From Closterium sp. NIES-65 (lineage: Eukaryota > Streptophyta > Zygnematophyceae > Desmidiales > Closteriaceae): a stretch of 64,000 nucleotides of DNA. Position numbers and translations under genes: made by a program. The stretch is taken from positions 1 to 64,000 of the forward strand of contig CANXME010000866.1 of assembly GCA_948144175.1 (NCBI GenBank). Direction: 5' to 3'. Every line of letters begins with the position of its first letter. Position 1 is the stretch's first letter. This document shows positions 1 to 10,187 of this stretch, one piece after another. The notes below the pieces were generated by a model that was not told the DNA's origin, searched no databases, and saw nothing but the letters and a program-made list of their open reading frames with translations.

Positions 1-1012
1 GAATGGAATGTTCGTGTGTTTGTTTGCTTTCACAATTTTTGCTTGAAGCATTTGCAGGTACTCGCGCATTGTGCGCTTTGGCATAACATTGTACGCACTA
101 TGAACAGTACAAGCAGAAAGGACGAGCTTGCAAAGGAACCCAAGATGGATGCTTTGCGGTTCGGCTTACTTGATTGCGCAGATTCAGTTCTATCCAACTC
201 GAAATTGTACTGTTTTGTTTGGTTGACTATAGTGTAGCAGGGCAGGCACTATAGGGGTACAATCTAGGTGAAGGTTGGATGTTGTTTGTCTGTATCTGCA
301 TGCTACAGGGCCAAGGGAAACCAGCGGAACCAGCATTTGGCTGGTTGGGCAAAGACAAAACAGGTTCTGTTTTTAGGACCTGAACCTGGTTGTTTTCCCA
401 GGTTGGAAAAACAGAACCAGAGGTTGTTTACCAACCTACCACCTGTTGTTTTGTCCAGCCAGGTTGGTTCTGTTGCTTGGAATTATTTGGGATCATCCTT
501 GGTTGTTCCCAGGTTTTCTCCCAAGGTCCTTGCTAGCTAGCACTATATACTCTTTCTCTGTTTGTACCTGGATATAGTGAAATTGATTCATGCGAATTCC
601 TTCATTGCTGGAATTTCCTTTCTACGTGGCGCGACGGCGGAATGCTACCCGAGTCAACGCTAGTTCGCTAGCACTCCAACGCTAGGCTAACGGTGTCCGA
701 GCCATAACTTCGTAATGGCAAAACCTTTCTCGAGGCAACTTGGCTTATTTAAAAGCTCTTAGAGTGAGCTTTGATATAGGAAATTCTCAGCTTAATCCGA
801 TCGACGGTCTGCACGATACGCTGCGCGACGTTCAAGGTACTCTTGCTGTTTTGACTAAGTCCCTCTTGATCCCTCTCTCTACAAACTCGGACCCGAGGAT
901 AGGGGCTGGTCTTGTAGCAGGCACCCAAGGACCCTTGGAGGTGACCCCGAGGAGAGGTTTTAAGTTTGATAAAGTCTTAATAGCTTGAGTTTATTAGGCC
1001 CTTACACCAACA
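1..1012 (+). repeat. Copia-A LTR, left edge outside the window
   Basis: This stretch aligns by eye along its whole length with the 1,093-bp LTRs of the other Copia-A copies and ends with the family's CCAACA terminus. The base after the terminus is not followed by a primer binding site, so this is a 3' LTR or a solo LTR, not a 5' LTR. The first several tens of bases of the LTR lie outside the window. It differs from the young copies at scattered positions, so it is somewhat older than A1, A3 and A5. Confidence 0.9.
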
Positions 1013-1839
1013 ACAACATGACTCTTTGATCTCTCCTACCGTGTACAACCTCTCGCAAAGTTCGAACTCCTGCCAACGTTAGACCCCCTTGTACACACGC
1101 CCTTAGGTGTACCGGTAACACTGAAGCATCAGATAGTGTACTGAGTCACACTGATTCGAACTTACCATGAAAACGGGTGCGCGTACATGGGGATTAAAGC
1201 CCGAAGTCCCTGACACACACTAATAAACCTCTCACACACGGGACTTCTTAAACCCGACGCCTTTCCCGTAATAGGGCAAAACCGTAGACAACTATGCTAG
1301 TGGTATTGGCCACGATTGTCAAATTAAAATAATACAGTAAGCATTCAATTAGCGATGAAATTTTACCTTGACAAAATCAGCATAAACTTAACCCCTAACA
1401 CTGACTTGGTCACGACTTTGGGGGCACGCTGATCCATCAGCATGCCGTGAAACCAATCTAAGGGCCTGTCAGGGTAATTGAAAAAAAACCAGGATTTACC
1501 CTTTTTGAAAAAGGGAGTTCAAGTTCTCAACCTATCCATGGGCCAAACTTTCAGGTTGCACCCTGATTGTGCAAGGTGTCCTAAAACCAATTAAAAGCCT
1601 TGGTCATAACTGAGCATAAAAGGCCTAGTCTATTACTGGCCCCAGGGGCAGTCTCTAGGGCGGATGTAAAGCCCCGCGTGATAGGTTCCATAGCGCGCCG
1701 AGATTATGGGTCCACTTTAAACCTTGCCTTCCAGAAGCCGGATGGGTTGAGTTACCGATATTCCTATTCTGCTAGCGCATCACGCTTGGTTATTTTTGCT
1801 CATCTGTCTTGCCTGGTTTCTTTCTTGCAGCTTTGGTGT
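1013..1839. other. Unassigned sequence right of the first LTR
   Basis: No domain, RNA gene or terminal repeat could be recognised on either strand. The reading frames here are short and carry no familiar motif. It could be the 3' untranslated end of the LINE to its right or unrelated older sequence; no poly(A)/poly(T) boundary marks a LINE end. Confidence 0.4.
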
Positions 1840-2400
1840 ACACCTTCACATGCAGACGGAACGCCGCTTCAATCCGTCTAAGGACACGTCTCGTACAGAA
1901 ATTCTGCCCATGAAAAACACATTCGCACTCTTCGCCCAAACTTGGCGAATCGCGATAGCAACCAGTGAGGCCTCTGGAAAAGCTGGGGTGGAGGTTGCCT
2001 TGCCAAACAGTAAATCACCAAGGCCGGCCACCTTCCTCAGCGGGTTCAGCTTGCGCGGTGCCCGTTTGACAGATCCAACCACTGGTTGAATCCGTGAGCA
2101 TGTGATCAGGCAATACTCCAACGATTCTGTTTCCCCATAGGCAGACTGGCTTGCCATTCAAGAAGAAGACCCTTTTTCCCATCTGTAGATTGAGGTTGTG
2201 AATCCCCAGGAACACATAACGCGGCCGGTTAAGGTACCAGAGAGTTGCAGATTTTAACCACGCACTTCCAATCAATCGTATCTCCCTACATGTTCGCCCA
2301 CTTGTTCCTCTTGATCGAATGGAGCCTTTTTAGACTGGCAGCTCCCCTTCATCTCCTATAGCGACAACACATGCCCGTTGCCAAAAAAACCTGCGTCTAT

Positions 2401-2414
2401 GGGGGGGGGGGGGG
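2401..2414. repeat. Poly(G) tract
   Basis: A run of G bases interrupts the LINE 3' region. It is a simple-sequence tract with no evident role and could be affected by assembly or sequencing error. Confidence 0.8.
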
Positions 2415-3327
2415 AGTGAGGGCGCCTTGGAGTAGGGTAAGCTGGATCTAGAAGCTTGGCAGAGAGGAGCAGCGACTTCCTCTTCTGGAAACGCTTTCCC
2501 AGGCTTAACCTTCCCTCACATTTCCCTTGCTAGGGTTTCAATGTCCTTGATTTTCCAGCTTCCCAAGCCATCCGCGACCAGTCGATCGCTTAGGCAAACC
2601 TCCCACAGCTTCGCCGCAGACTTCTGCCCGGGCTCTGCCGTTCAGCAGGATATGGCAATTAAAGATTACGTGCTCCCGCGCAACTTCTTCCCTTGTCAGC
2701 TCCAAGGACATCTCCGCTAACGGCGACTGCATGAAGTTCTCACACAACACCTTCCACCTTTCGCTTTTCCCTCGCCATTGTTTTAGCAGCTTCACGTGTG
2801 CCACAAAAGTGTCAATCCCCAATGGCAAGTTCGCTGCTTTGAGCATGATGTCCCGCTTAAGAGCGTTCATCTCGGTGAGAAGTAACCCGACCCGTCTAGC
2901 CGTGAGGTAGGTAAACGTTATCTCCGTGTCAATTACACTGACACCACCTTCATTTCTTGCCAAGTAGAGCAGCTCCCTGCTCCATGAAATGAAACCTCTA
3001 TATATGGAAACTCCGTCAGCTTCACGATGCTCCCCCATATCCCCATAGGTGGTGAGTACACCTGCGCTTGGAAGATGATCGACAAGATATAGCAGTTGAT
3101 GACTGCTGCTATTTTCCCGGTCGTGAGATGCTGCACTTCCCACAACAGCTATTTCTCTCAAATCCGCGCAAAATCCTTTTCCCATGTTGGATCGCAGCTT
3201 TCGGTTGGTGTCACCCACACTCGTAGCAGCTACTCCACCTCATCCGCTTTTGCCCATTTGAAGCCATTCGTCTTCTAGGGCTGCCTTTTCAGGTTCTCCC
3301 AAGAGCTAGAAACACCGATTTCCCCTT

Positions 3328-3332
3328 GTTGG
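3328..3332. repeat. Target-site duplication GTTGG, left copy (A1)
   Basis: The five bases GTTGG directly left of the A1 5' LTR are repeated exactly at 10188-10192, directly right of its 3' LTR. This marks a single clean integration of A1 into the LINE. Confidence 0.95.
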
Positions 3333-4425
3333 TGTTGGGTGCAAATTCACATTGCACGACATCCTGCCGTCTGTTTGTACGAGTATGCGTGTGCGAATGC
3401 ATTTGCGTGTGAATGGTATGTTTGTGTGTTTGTTTGCTTTCGCAATTTTCGCTTGAAGCATTTGCAGGTACTCGCAAAATGTGCGCTTCGGCATAACATT
3501 GTACGCGCTATGAACAGTACAAGCAGAAAGGACGAGCTCGCAAAGGAACCCAAGATGGAAGCTTTGCGGTTCAACTTACTAGATTGCGCAGATTCAGTTC
3601 TATCCAACTCGAAATTGTACTGTTTTGTTTGGTTGACTATAGTGTAGCAGGGCAGGCACTATAGGGGTACAATTTAGGTAAAGGTTGGATGTTGTTTGTC
3701 TGTATCTGGATGCTACAGGGCCAGGGGAAACCAGCGGAACCAGCATTTGGCTGGTTGGGCAAAGACAAAACAGGTTCTGTTTTTAGGACCTGAACCTGGT
3801 TGTTGTTTCCCCAGGTTGGAAAAACAGAACCAGAGGTTGTTCACCAACCTATCACCTGCTATTTTGTCCAGCCAGGTTGGTTCTGTTGCTTGGAATTATT
3901 TGGGATCATCCCTGGTTGTTCCCAGGTTGATTCCCAAGGTCCTTGCTAGCTATAGCTATTTATTCCTTCTCTGTTTGTACCTGAATATAGTGAAATTGAT
4001 TCAAGCGAATTCCTTCCTTGCTGGAATTTCTTTTCTACGCGGTGCGACGGCGGAATGCTACCCGAGTCAACGCTAGTACGCTAGCACTCCAACGCTAGGC
4101 TAACGCTGTCTGAGCCATAACTTCGTAATGGCAGAACTTTTCGCGAGGCAACTTGGCTTATTTTAAAGCTCTTAGAGTGAGCTTCGATATAGGAAATTCT
4201 CAGCTTAATCCGATCGACGGTCTGCACGATACGCTGCGCAACGTTCAAGGTACTCTTGCTGTTTTGACTAAGTCCCTCTTGATCCCTCTCTCTACAAACT
4301 CGGACCCGAGGATAGGGGCTGGTCTTGTACCAGGCACCCAAGGACCCTTGGAGGTGACCCCGAGGAGAGGTTTTAAGTGTGATAAAGTCTTAATAGCTTG
4401 AGTTTATTAGGCCCTTACACCAACA
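3333..4425 (+). repeat. Copia-A1 5' LTR
   Basis: Starts TGTTGG and ends CCAACA, giving the short inverted ends typical of LTRs. It should carry the promoter (U3), transcription start and polyadenylation signals of the element. A conserved nested hairpin lies at 3773-3831 and an AT-rich TATA-like stretch near 3955-3963. Confidence 0.97.
3773..3831 (+). promoter_or_regulatory. Conserved nested hairpin in the Copia-A LTR
   Basis: GGTTCTGTTTTT at 3773-3784 is the exact reverse complement of 3820-3831. Inside it AACCTGG (3793-3799) pairs with CCAGGTT (3811-3817). The same arrangement is visible in the other LTR copies, in both orientations. It lies upstream of the TATA-like stretch, so it would sit in U3. 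Its role is unknown: a regulatory element or a simple old duplication are both possible. Confidence 0.6.
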
Positions 4426-4428
4426 AGC

Positions 4429-4440
4429 TGGTATCAGAGC
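4429..4440 (+). promoter_or_regulatory. Primer binding site, initiator tRNA-Met type (A1)
   Basis: TGGTATCAGAGC lies three bases after the 5' LTR. It matches the complement of the 3' end of plant initiator tRNA-Met, the usual minus-strand primer of plant Copia elements. Confidence 0.93.
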
Positions 4441-4471
4441 TGCGTTATAGTGATCCTCGATATAGGTAGCT

Positions 4472-7400
4472 ATGGCGGGCAACACCTCGGCGGTAGCTGG
4501 TGAATCTTCAGCCCAAGATCGTAGCGGCAGCCATGATTCTGGTGTTTCTGCGCCAAGGGGAGCGCGAACAAGCCAGGGCTCGCTGATCAAGGAGGTGCTG
4601 AAAAACTTCACCGTCGAGAAGTTCAATGGTGAGGGCTATGATGATTGGGCCTGGAAAATGCAACTTTATTTCCGTCAAATCGGATTGCTGAAACTAATGA
4701 TTGGGGAGGAGCCTAGACCGAGTGACCCCGCCCTTCAGGAAGATTGGGACGAGCGCGCCTCGGCTGGCTACTACTTGATGTCGCAGAGTTTGGAGCTGAA
4801 CCAGCGTCACCACGTCATGCACCTGCTGCCGGAGGTTGAGTGCGGTCCGAAGGCGTGGACGGTGTTGAAGGAGCTGCACGCCCCGACCTCCGTTGTTGCA
4901 ACATTGATGCTGGAGAGGGAGCTGTCCGCGTTGCGCCTGAGCGAGGGAGAGCCGGTACAACCTGTCCTGGACAAATTGCGCGACCTCTACGCGAAGTTGG
5001 CGACCGCAGGAATCACCTACCCGGAGCAAACAAAGTGCTTGAAGATGCTCTCGCTGCTGCCGGAATCGTGGCTTCAATTTACGAGCGGATTGAGCCTGCC
5101 GCAGAACCAGAGCTTGTGGACGCTCGAGTGGGTGCGGACGAAGATTCTGGAGGAGGACTTCCGTCGCCGCCAACTGAGGGGTGGAGACGACGGCAGCAGC
5201 GGCTACGGGATGCAAGGGAGCCGACGTGGCAAAGGACGTGGCTTCGGTGGTGCTGGACGCGGTGCAAAGAAAGACGACGACTCCAACGACCAACAAGGAG
5301 GTACCGGTTGGGGTCGCGGTGCGAAATCTGGACGTGGGGGCAAGTCGGGTGCTGGTGGCAAAATGAAAGGGAGTTGCTGGTATTGTGAGAAGGAAGGGCA
5401 CCCCTGGTTTTTGTGCTATAAGAAACCCGATGGATGGACCCCCCAGAATTGTCACCAGGATGGCGGCGCGCGGAGGAACCAGAAAAACGGCGCCAACATG
5501 GTCGCTGATTCGTCCGACAACAACCCGAAGGGCAACGGCGGTGCGGAGAAGAAGAAGGAGCGCACCGCGGGCCAATTCTTCCATATGGGAGACAAGGGGG
5601 AGCAAGGAGACGCATCTGCTAAGGCTGGAGCAGAGCTGCACCCCCTGGACTATTGGGTGTTGGACACAGGCGCTGCTTGGACAATGACGCCGCGCAAGGA
5701 CCTGCTGGACGACGTACGCGCTGCACCGATTAATGAGGTGTGCTCTGCCTCTGGACACATGTTGAAGGTGGCTGGTGCGGGACGAGCTGCATTTAAGGGA
5801 GCGGATGGCAAGCCGGTGGTGCTGCACGACGTTCTCCTCGTCCCCGACCTGAAGGCCAACCTCATCTCCCTCCGTAAGCTTGGCAAGGCTGGGGTGGACA
5901 CCAACACGGATGGGGCTCGCACTTATAAGGGGAAGCTGGGCAATCGGGTGCTTTGGGATCTGCACGAGAGCAAGGACGTGTACAGATCTATGTGGCAGCT
6001 GCCGGCGCTGGCGTGGCACGGTGGGGGGCAGGCTGGAGAGGGGTCTGCATCCCAGGGGGAGTGCAACGCCGTTGGAGGGGTTGGTGTGAAAGTGTCGGCC
6101 AGATCTGGGGAGACAGATTGGGCAACTGCACACCGACGTTTGGGGCATGTGGCAATGCCTTTGCTGAAGCAGCTGGAGAAGGATGGAGCCGTTAAGGGCT
6201 TAAAGCTGAACGGACAACCACCCGATGATAACTGTGAAATTTGCCTCCTTTCAAAGTTCACCCGTTTCCCCTTCCATAGTGTGGCTGGCAGGAGCAAAAA
6301 GCCGTTGGAGCTGGTCCACATGGACTTGGTGGGGCCGCTGCCGGTGCAAGGGCACAAGGGGGAGCGGTACTTCCTAACCATAGTGGATGACTGGAGCAGG
6401 CTAATGTGGGCGTATCCGCTGAAGCAGAAAGATCACGCCGCCTCCACGATTCAGGACGATTGGCTGCCGTTCGTGGAGAAGCAAGCGGAGTGTGTGGTGA
6501 AGCGGATTAGGACAGATCGGGGTGGTGAGTTCCTTGGAGCTGAGATGACGGCCTGGCTCAAGAAGCAGGGCATCCAGAGGGAGCTGACCACGGCTTACAC
6601 CCCACAGTCCAACGGTGTAGCAGAACGGGCGAACCGGACAATTCTGGAGACAGCTAGGGCGCTGCTCATAGAATCTGGGCTGGGCAACTTGATGTGGCCC
6701 CATGCTGTTCGGCACGCTACCGTCGCTAGGAACAGGGTACTCACAAAGGTTGGGGATGACTCGTGGGTGCCGTTGGAGAGGTGGCTTAGGAGGAAGCCGC
6801 CGGTGGACATGCTGAGGGTGTTCGGTTGCATGGCAGTCGCCCACGTTCCCAAGACCTACCGCAGTAAGTTGGGGGCGAGTGCAATCTGGTGTGTGCATTT
6901 GGGGCTGGCTGCTGAAAGCAAGGGATGGCTGCTGTGGGAGCCTTCCAAGGGTGTGTTGTTTGACAGCAGGGATGTGAAGTTTGTTGAGGGCATGATGTAT
7001 GGGAGCTGGGAGAAACAGCCGGAGGCCAGGGTGTCCCAGCAGATGGAGCAGATTACCATGCAGCTGGACCTGACTCCTAGTGTGTGGGAGGAGGGAGAGG
7101 AGGCAGCTGCAGAGGGTGGTGATAAAGAGAAGGTGCAAGAGGCACCTGCTGGTGGAGGTGATGGTGTGGAGATTAGCGGTAGCACTAGTGGAGCTGCTGG
7201 ATCCGAGGGAGGAGAGCAGCAGCAGGGGAAAACTAAGAAGCCGAAGGGTGTTATTATGAAGGGATGGGAGACACCCGTCTCCAGGCCAGGACGTACCCGT
7301 ATGGCTACTAAGAAGCTGACTGCAGGAGCTGATGTAGCGGAGCAGCAGCTTGGGACCGAGGAGGCATTGCTGATTCTACCGCATGGCTATGACCCGGATG

Positions 7401-9052
7401 AGGAGGATCAACCTGCGTACTGTTTTCTTGCCCCTGCACCAGAGGAACCAGCTAGCATGGAGGAGGCATTAGCTGGACCAGATAGGGACAAATGGCTAGC
7501 TTCCAGGGATGCTGAGTACCAGAGCCTGCTGGAGAATGGGACTTGGGAACTAGTGGTGCTGCCTGAGGGAAAGAAAGCGGTACAATGCAAGTGGGTGCTA
7601 AGGATCAAGACTGACGACAAGGGGCAGGTCACCATCTACAAGAGTAGGTTGGTGGCTAAGGGGTTTATGCAGAAGGAGAAGCGGGACTTCAATGAGATCT
7701 TTGCTCCCACTGCCAAACCCCCTACCCTTCGTATCTTGTTGGCAGATGCAGCCGTTAGTGGGAAGTTCATTATCCAGATGGACATATCAACGGCATTTCT
7801 CAACGGGATTTTAGAGGAGGAGGTGTTCATGACGCAGCCACCTGGGTATGAGGATGGTACGGGCAGGGTGTGCAAGCTGAAAAAGTCCATCTATGGCTTG
7901 AAGCAGGCGCCACGCTGCTGGTACCAGAAGTTGGCAGCTGTTTTAGAGGAGATGGGATTCAGGACCAGCAGCTGTGATGAGAGCCTCTTTCTCAAGGGGG
8001 AGGGGGAGAAGCTGGTGCTGTTTCTGGTCTATGTGGACGACATTCTTCTCTTTAGCAGCAGCATGAAGGAGATCCAGAAGGTGCAGCAGCAGCTGATGGA
8101 GAACTTCAAGTGCAAGAACCTTGGGGAGGTAAAGTACTACCTCGGGATGCACGTGGAGAGGGATCTGGATCACAGGTGGTTGAAGCTGCACCAGGAGAAG
8201 TTCATCAAGGAGCTTGGGGAGAAGTATGGAATTGAGAATGAGCGCAAGGTTGCAACTCCCCTGCCAGCAGAATTCAAGCTTGTGAAAGCTGCAGAGGATG
8301 AAGGGGTTGAAGCCGAGGAGCAGCAGCAATTTCAGTCCTTGGTGGGCAGCCTCTTGTATGCAGCAGTTCACACGAGACCCGACATCTCTTTCTCGGTTGG
8401 GCAGCTGGCTAGGGTAGTGCAGAATCCATCAGAGGAGCAGGTGGATGCAGCTGAGCGTGTGGTGAAGTATCTGAACTCTCACCCAAGCATTGGAGTTCAA
8501 TACTCCGCATCTGCACAGGTGAAGCAGAAAGGGGTTGAGGTGCTGAAAGAGAAGGGGGAGAGGCTTGGAGAAGGCAAGCTTTTTCTCACTTGCTTTACTG
8601 ATGCTACGTGGGCCTCTGAGAAGGAGGATTCCTCATCTGTGGGAGGATACATCTGCGTAGTTGGGGGAGGACCGGTTAGTTGGAGGTCAAAGAAGCAGAC
8701 GGAGACAGCACTCTCTTCCGTGGAATCAGAGTACATGGCGATGTTCCATGGGGTGAAGGAGGTGATTTGGCTGAGGAGGCTGTTGGAGGAGATTGGCCAG
8801 GAGCAAAAGGTTGCTACGCCGCTGTTTTGTGATAGCAAGGGAGCTCTTGGGATGGCCAGGAACGCTGTGCTTCATGGGCTGAATAAGCACATGCGTATCA
8901 AGTGGCACTGGCTGCGTAAGGAGGTGAAGAGGGGGACGGTGAATCCGATCTACATCAAGACTCACCAGCAGCCAGCAGACTTCCTCACCAAGAGGCTTGC
9001 GGATGAGTCTCATTGGCGTTGTGTGCGCATGAGTGGAATGAGCATGAACTAG
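4472..9052 (+). CDS. Copia-A1 gag-pol polyprotein, 1,526 aa
   Basis: One open frame encodes all element proteins. Gag occupies about residues 1-330: a capsid-like region starting with a GYDDWAWKM motif, a Gly/Arg-rich basic stretch, and a CCHC zinc knuckle (C-x2-C-x4-H-x4-C) near residues 301-314. The aspartic protease has DTGA at about 398. Integrase follows, with an HHCC zinc-binding region from about 554 and a D,D,E catalytic core from about 618 to 718 (TPQSNGVAERANRT). Reverse transcriptase has QMDISTAFLNG and the YVDD catalytic motif near 1187. RNase H begins near 1377 (FTDATWAS) and ends with the DSKGAL and THQQPADFLTK motifs. The start at 4472 is the first ATG after the primer site and is shared by the other copies. 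The frame looks whole. Protease would be expected to cut the polyprotein in virus-like particles. Confidence 0.95.
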   Translation: MAGNTSAVAGESSAQDRSGSHDSGVSAPRGARTSQGSLIKEVLKNFTVEKFNGEGYDDWAWKMQLYFRQIGLLKLMIGEEPRPSDPALQEDWDERASAGYYLMSQSLELNQRHHVMHLLPEVECGPKAWTVLKELHAPTSVVATLMLERELSALRLSEGEPVQPVLDKLRDLYAKLATAGITYPEQTKCLKMLSLLPESWLQFTSGLSLPQNQSLWTLEWVRTKILEEDFRRRQLRGGDDGSSGYGMQGSRRGKGRGFGGAGRGAKKDDDSNDQQGGTGWGRGAKSGRGGKSGAGGKMKGSCWYCEKEGHPWFLCYKKPDGWTPQNCHQDGGARRNQKNGANMVADSSDNNPKGNGGAEKKKERTAGQFFHMGDKGEQGDASAKAGAELHPLDYWVLDTGAAWTMTPRKDLLDDVRAAPINEVCSASGHMLKVAGAGRAAFKGADGKPVVLHDVLLVPDLKANLISLRKLGKAGVDTNTDGARTYKGKLGNRVLWDLHESKDVYRSMWQLPALAWHGGGQAGEGSASQGECNAVGGVGVKVSARSGETDWATAHRRLGHVAMPLLKQLEKDGAVKGLKLNGQPPDDNCEICLLSKFTRFPFHSVAGRSKKPLELVHMDLVGPLPVQGHKGERYFLTIVDDWSRLMWAYPLKQKDHAASTIQDDWLPFVEKQAECVVKRIRTDRGGEFLGAEMTAWLKKQGIQRELTTAYTPQSNGVAERANRTILETARALLIESGLGNLMWPHAVRHATVARNRVLTKVGDDSWVPLERWLRRKPPVDMLRVFGCMAVAHVPKTYRSKLGASAIWCVHLGLAAESKGWLLWEPSKGVLFDSRDVKFVEGMMYGSWEKQPEARVSQQMEQITMQLDLTPSVWEEGEEAAAEGGDKEKVQEAPAGGGDGVEISGSTSGAAGSEGGEQQQGKTKKPKGVIMKGWETPVSRPGRTRMATKKLTAGADVAEQQLGTEEALLILPHGYDPDEEDQPAYCFLAPAPEEPASMEEALAGPDRDKWLASRDAEYQSLLENGTWELVVLPEGKKAVQCKWVLRIKTDDKGQVTIYKSRLVAKGFMQKEKRDFNEIFAPTAKPPTLRILLADAAVSGKFIIQMDISTAFLNGILEEEVFMTQPPGYEDGTGRVCKLKKSIYGLKQAPRCWYQKLAAVLEEMGFRTSSCDESLFLKGEGEKLVLFLVYVDDILLFSSSMKEIQKVQQQLMENFKCKNLGEVKYYLGMHVERDLDHRWLKLHQEKFIKELGEKYGIENERKVATPLPAEFKLVKAAEDEGVEAEEQQQFQSLVGSLLYAAVHTRPDISFSVGQLARVVQNPSEEQVDAAERVVKYLNSHPSIGVQYSASAQVKQKGVEVLKEKGERLGEGKLFLTCFTDATWASEKEDSSSVGGYICVVGGGPVSWRSKKQTETALSSVESEYMAMFHGVKEVIWLRRLLEEIGQEQKVATPLFCDSKGALGMARNAVLHGLNKHMRIKWHWLRKEVKRGTVNPIYIKTHQQPADFLTKRLADESHWRCVRMSGMSMN

Positions 9053-9076
9053 TATGGAATGATGGGGATGCAGCCG

Positions 9077-9094
9077 GCAGGCTGAGGGGGAGTG
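9077..9094 (+). promoter_or_regulatory. Polypurine tract (A1)
   Basis: The purine-rich stretch GGCTGAGGGGGAG just before the 3' LTR is the expected plus-strand priming site. The same stretch precedes the 3' LTR of A2 and A3, and its complement that of A5. Confidence 0.85.
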
Positions 9095-10187
9095 TGTTGG
9101 GTGCAAATTCACATTGCACGACATCCTGCCGTCTGTTTGTACGAGTATGCGTGTGCGAATGCATTTGCGTGTGAATGGTATGTTTGTGTGTTTGTTTGCT
9201 TTCGCAATTTTCGCTTGAAGCATTTGCAGGTACTCGCAAAATGTGCGCTTCGGCATAACATTGTACGCGCTATGAACAGTACAAGCAGAAAGGACGAGCT
9301 CGCAAAGGAACCCAAGATGGAAGCTTTGCGGTTCAACTTACTTGATTGCGCAGATTCAGTTCTATCCAACTCGAAATTGTACTGTTTTGTTTGGTTGACT
9401 ATAGTGTAGCAGGGCAGGCACTATAGGGGTACAATTTAGGTAAAGGTTGGATGTTGTTTGTCTGTATCTGGATGCTACAGGGCCAGGGGAAACCAGCGGA
9501 ACCAGCATTTGGCTGGTTGGGCAAAGACAAAACAGGTTCTGTTTTTAGGACCTGAACCTGGTTGTTGTTTCCCCAGGTTGGAAAAACAGAACCAGAGGTT
9601 GTTCACCAACCTATCACCTGCTATTTTGTCCAGCCAGGTTGGTTCTGTTGCTTGGAATTATTTGGGATCATCCCTGGTTGTTCCCAGGTTGATTCCCAAG
9701 GTCCTTGCTAGCTAGAGCTATTTATTCCTTCTCTGTTTGTACCTGAATATAGTGAAATTGATTCAAGCGAATTCCTTCCTTGCTGGAATTTCTTTTCTAC
9801 GCGGTGCGACGGCGGAATGCTACCCGAGTCAACGCTAGTACGCTAGCACTCCAACGCTAGGCTAACGCTGTCTGAGCCATAACTTCGTAATGGCAGAACT
9901 TTTCGCGAGGCAACTTGGCTTATTTTAAAGCTCTTAGAGTGAGCTTCGATATAGGAAATTCTCAGCTTAATCCGATCGACGGTCTGCACGATACGCTGCG
10001 CAACGTTCAAGGTACTCTTGCTGTTTTGACTAAGTCCCTCTTGATCCCTCTCTCTACAAACTCGGACCCGAGGATAGGGGCTGGTCTTGTACCAGGCACC
10101 CAAGGACCCTTGGAGGTGACCCCGAGGAGAGGTTTTAAGTGTGATAAAGTCTTAATAGCTTGAGTTTATTAGGCCCTTACACCAACA
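9095..10187 (+). repeat. Copia-A1 3' LTR
   Basis: Same length (1,093 bp) and nearly the same sequence as the 5' LTR at 3333-4425. It is followed by the GTTGG target duplication at 10188-10192. Confidence 0.97.

Larger units (their letters stand above)
1840..3332 (-). mobile_element. LINE ORF2 3' part (post-RT region), right side cut by Copia A1
   Basis: A minus-strand frame at about 2538-3218 encodes a region with the pattern W....L.LARNEGGVSVID followed by a helical stretch, which is the layout of the post-reverse-transcriptase region in plant LINE ORF2 proteins (W...C.P..EGGLGI.D). The next few codons towards 3332 read KGKSVFLALG, which continues the SGL..N motif that ends the LINE reverse transcriptase on the far side of Copia A1 (10188 onward). 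The stretch 1840-2300, minus strand, has short frames that may be the C-terminal tail, but no motif there is firm. Reading frames are interrupted several times, so this LINE is dead. The 3' end is not defined: no poly(A) tail (poly(T) on the plus strand) was found. Confidence 0.7.
3333..10187 (+). mobile_element. Copia-A1, complete Ty1/Copia LTR retrotransposon
   Basis: A 6,855-bp element bounded by two 1,093-bp LTRs (3333-4425 and 9095-10187) that differ by only about two bases, with matching 5-bp target duplications. It has a primer binding site, a single gag-pol frame and a polypurine tract in the expected order. Domain order is protease, integrase, reverse transcriptase, RNase H, which defines Ty1/Copia as opposed to Gypsy. 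The element looks whole. LTR identity of about 99.8 percent implies a very recent insertion. It lies inside a LINE, splitting the LINE reverse transcriptase. Confidence 0.97.

Noticed and set aside
4153-4401. Open frame of about 82 codons near the right end of every LTR
   Set aside because: Conserved because the LTRs are young copies of each other; it is disrupted in older LTRs and has no recognisable domain.
4694-6148. Long antisense open frame (484 codons) opposite gag, repeated in A3
   Set aside because: It mirrors the GC-rich gag codons, has no independent motif, and its persistence only reflects how recently the copies arose.
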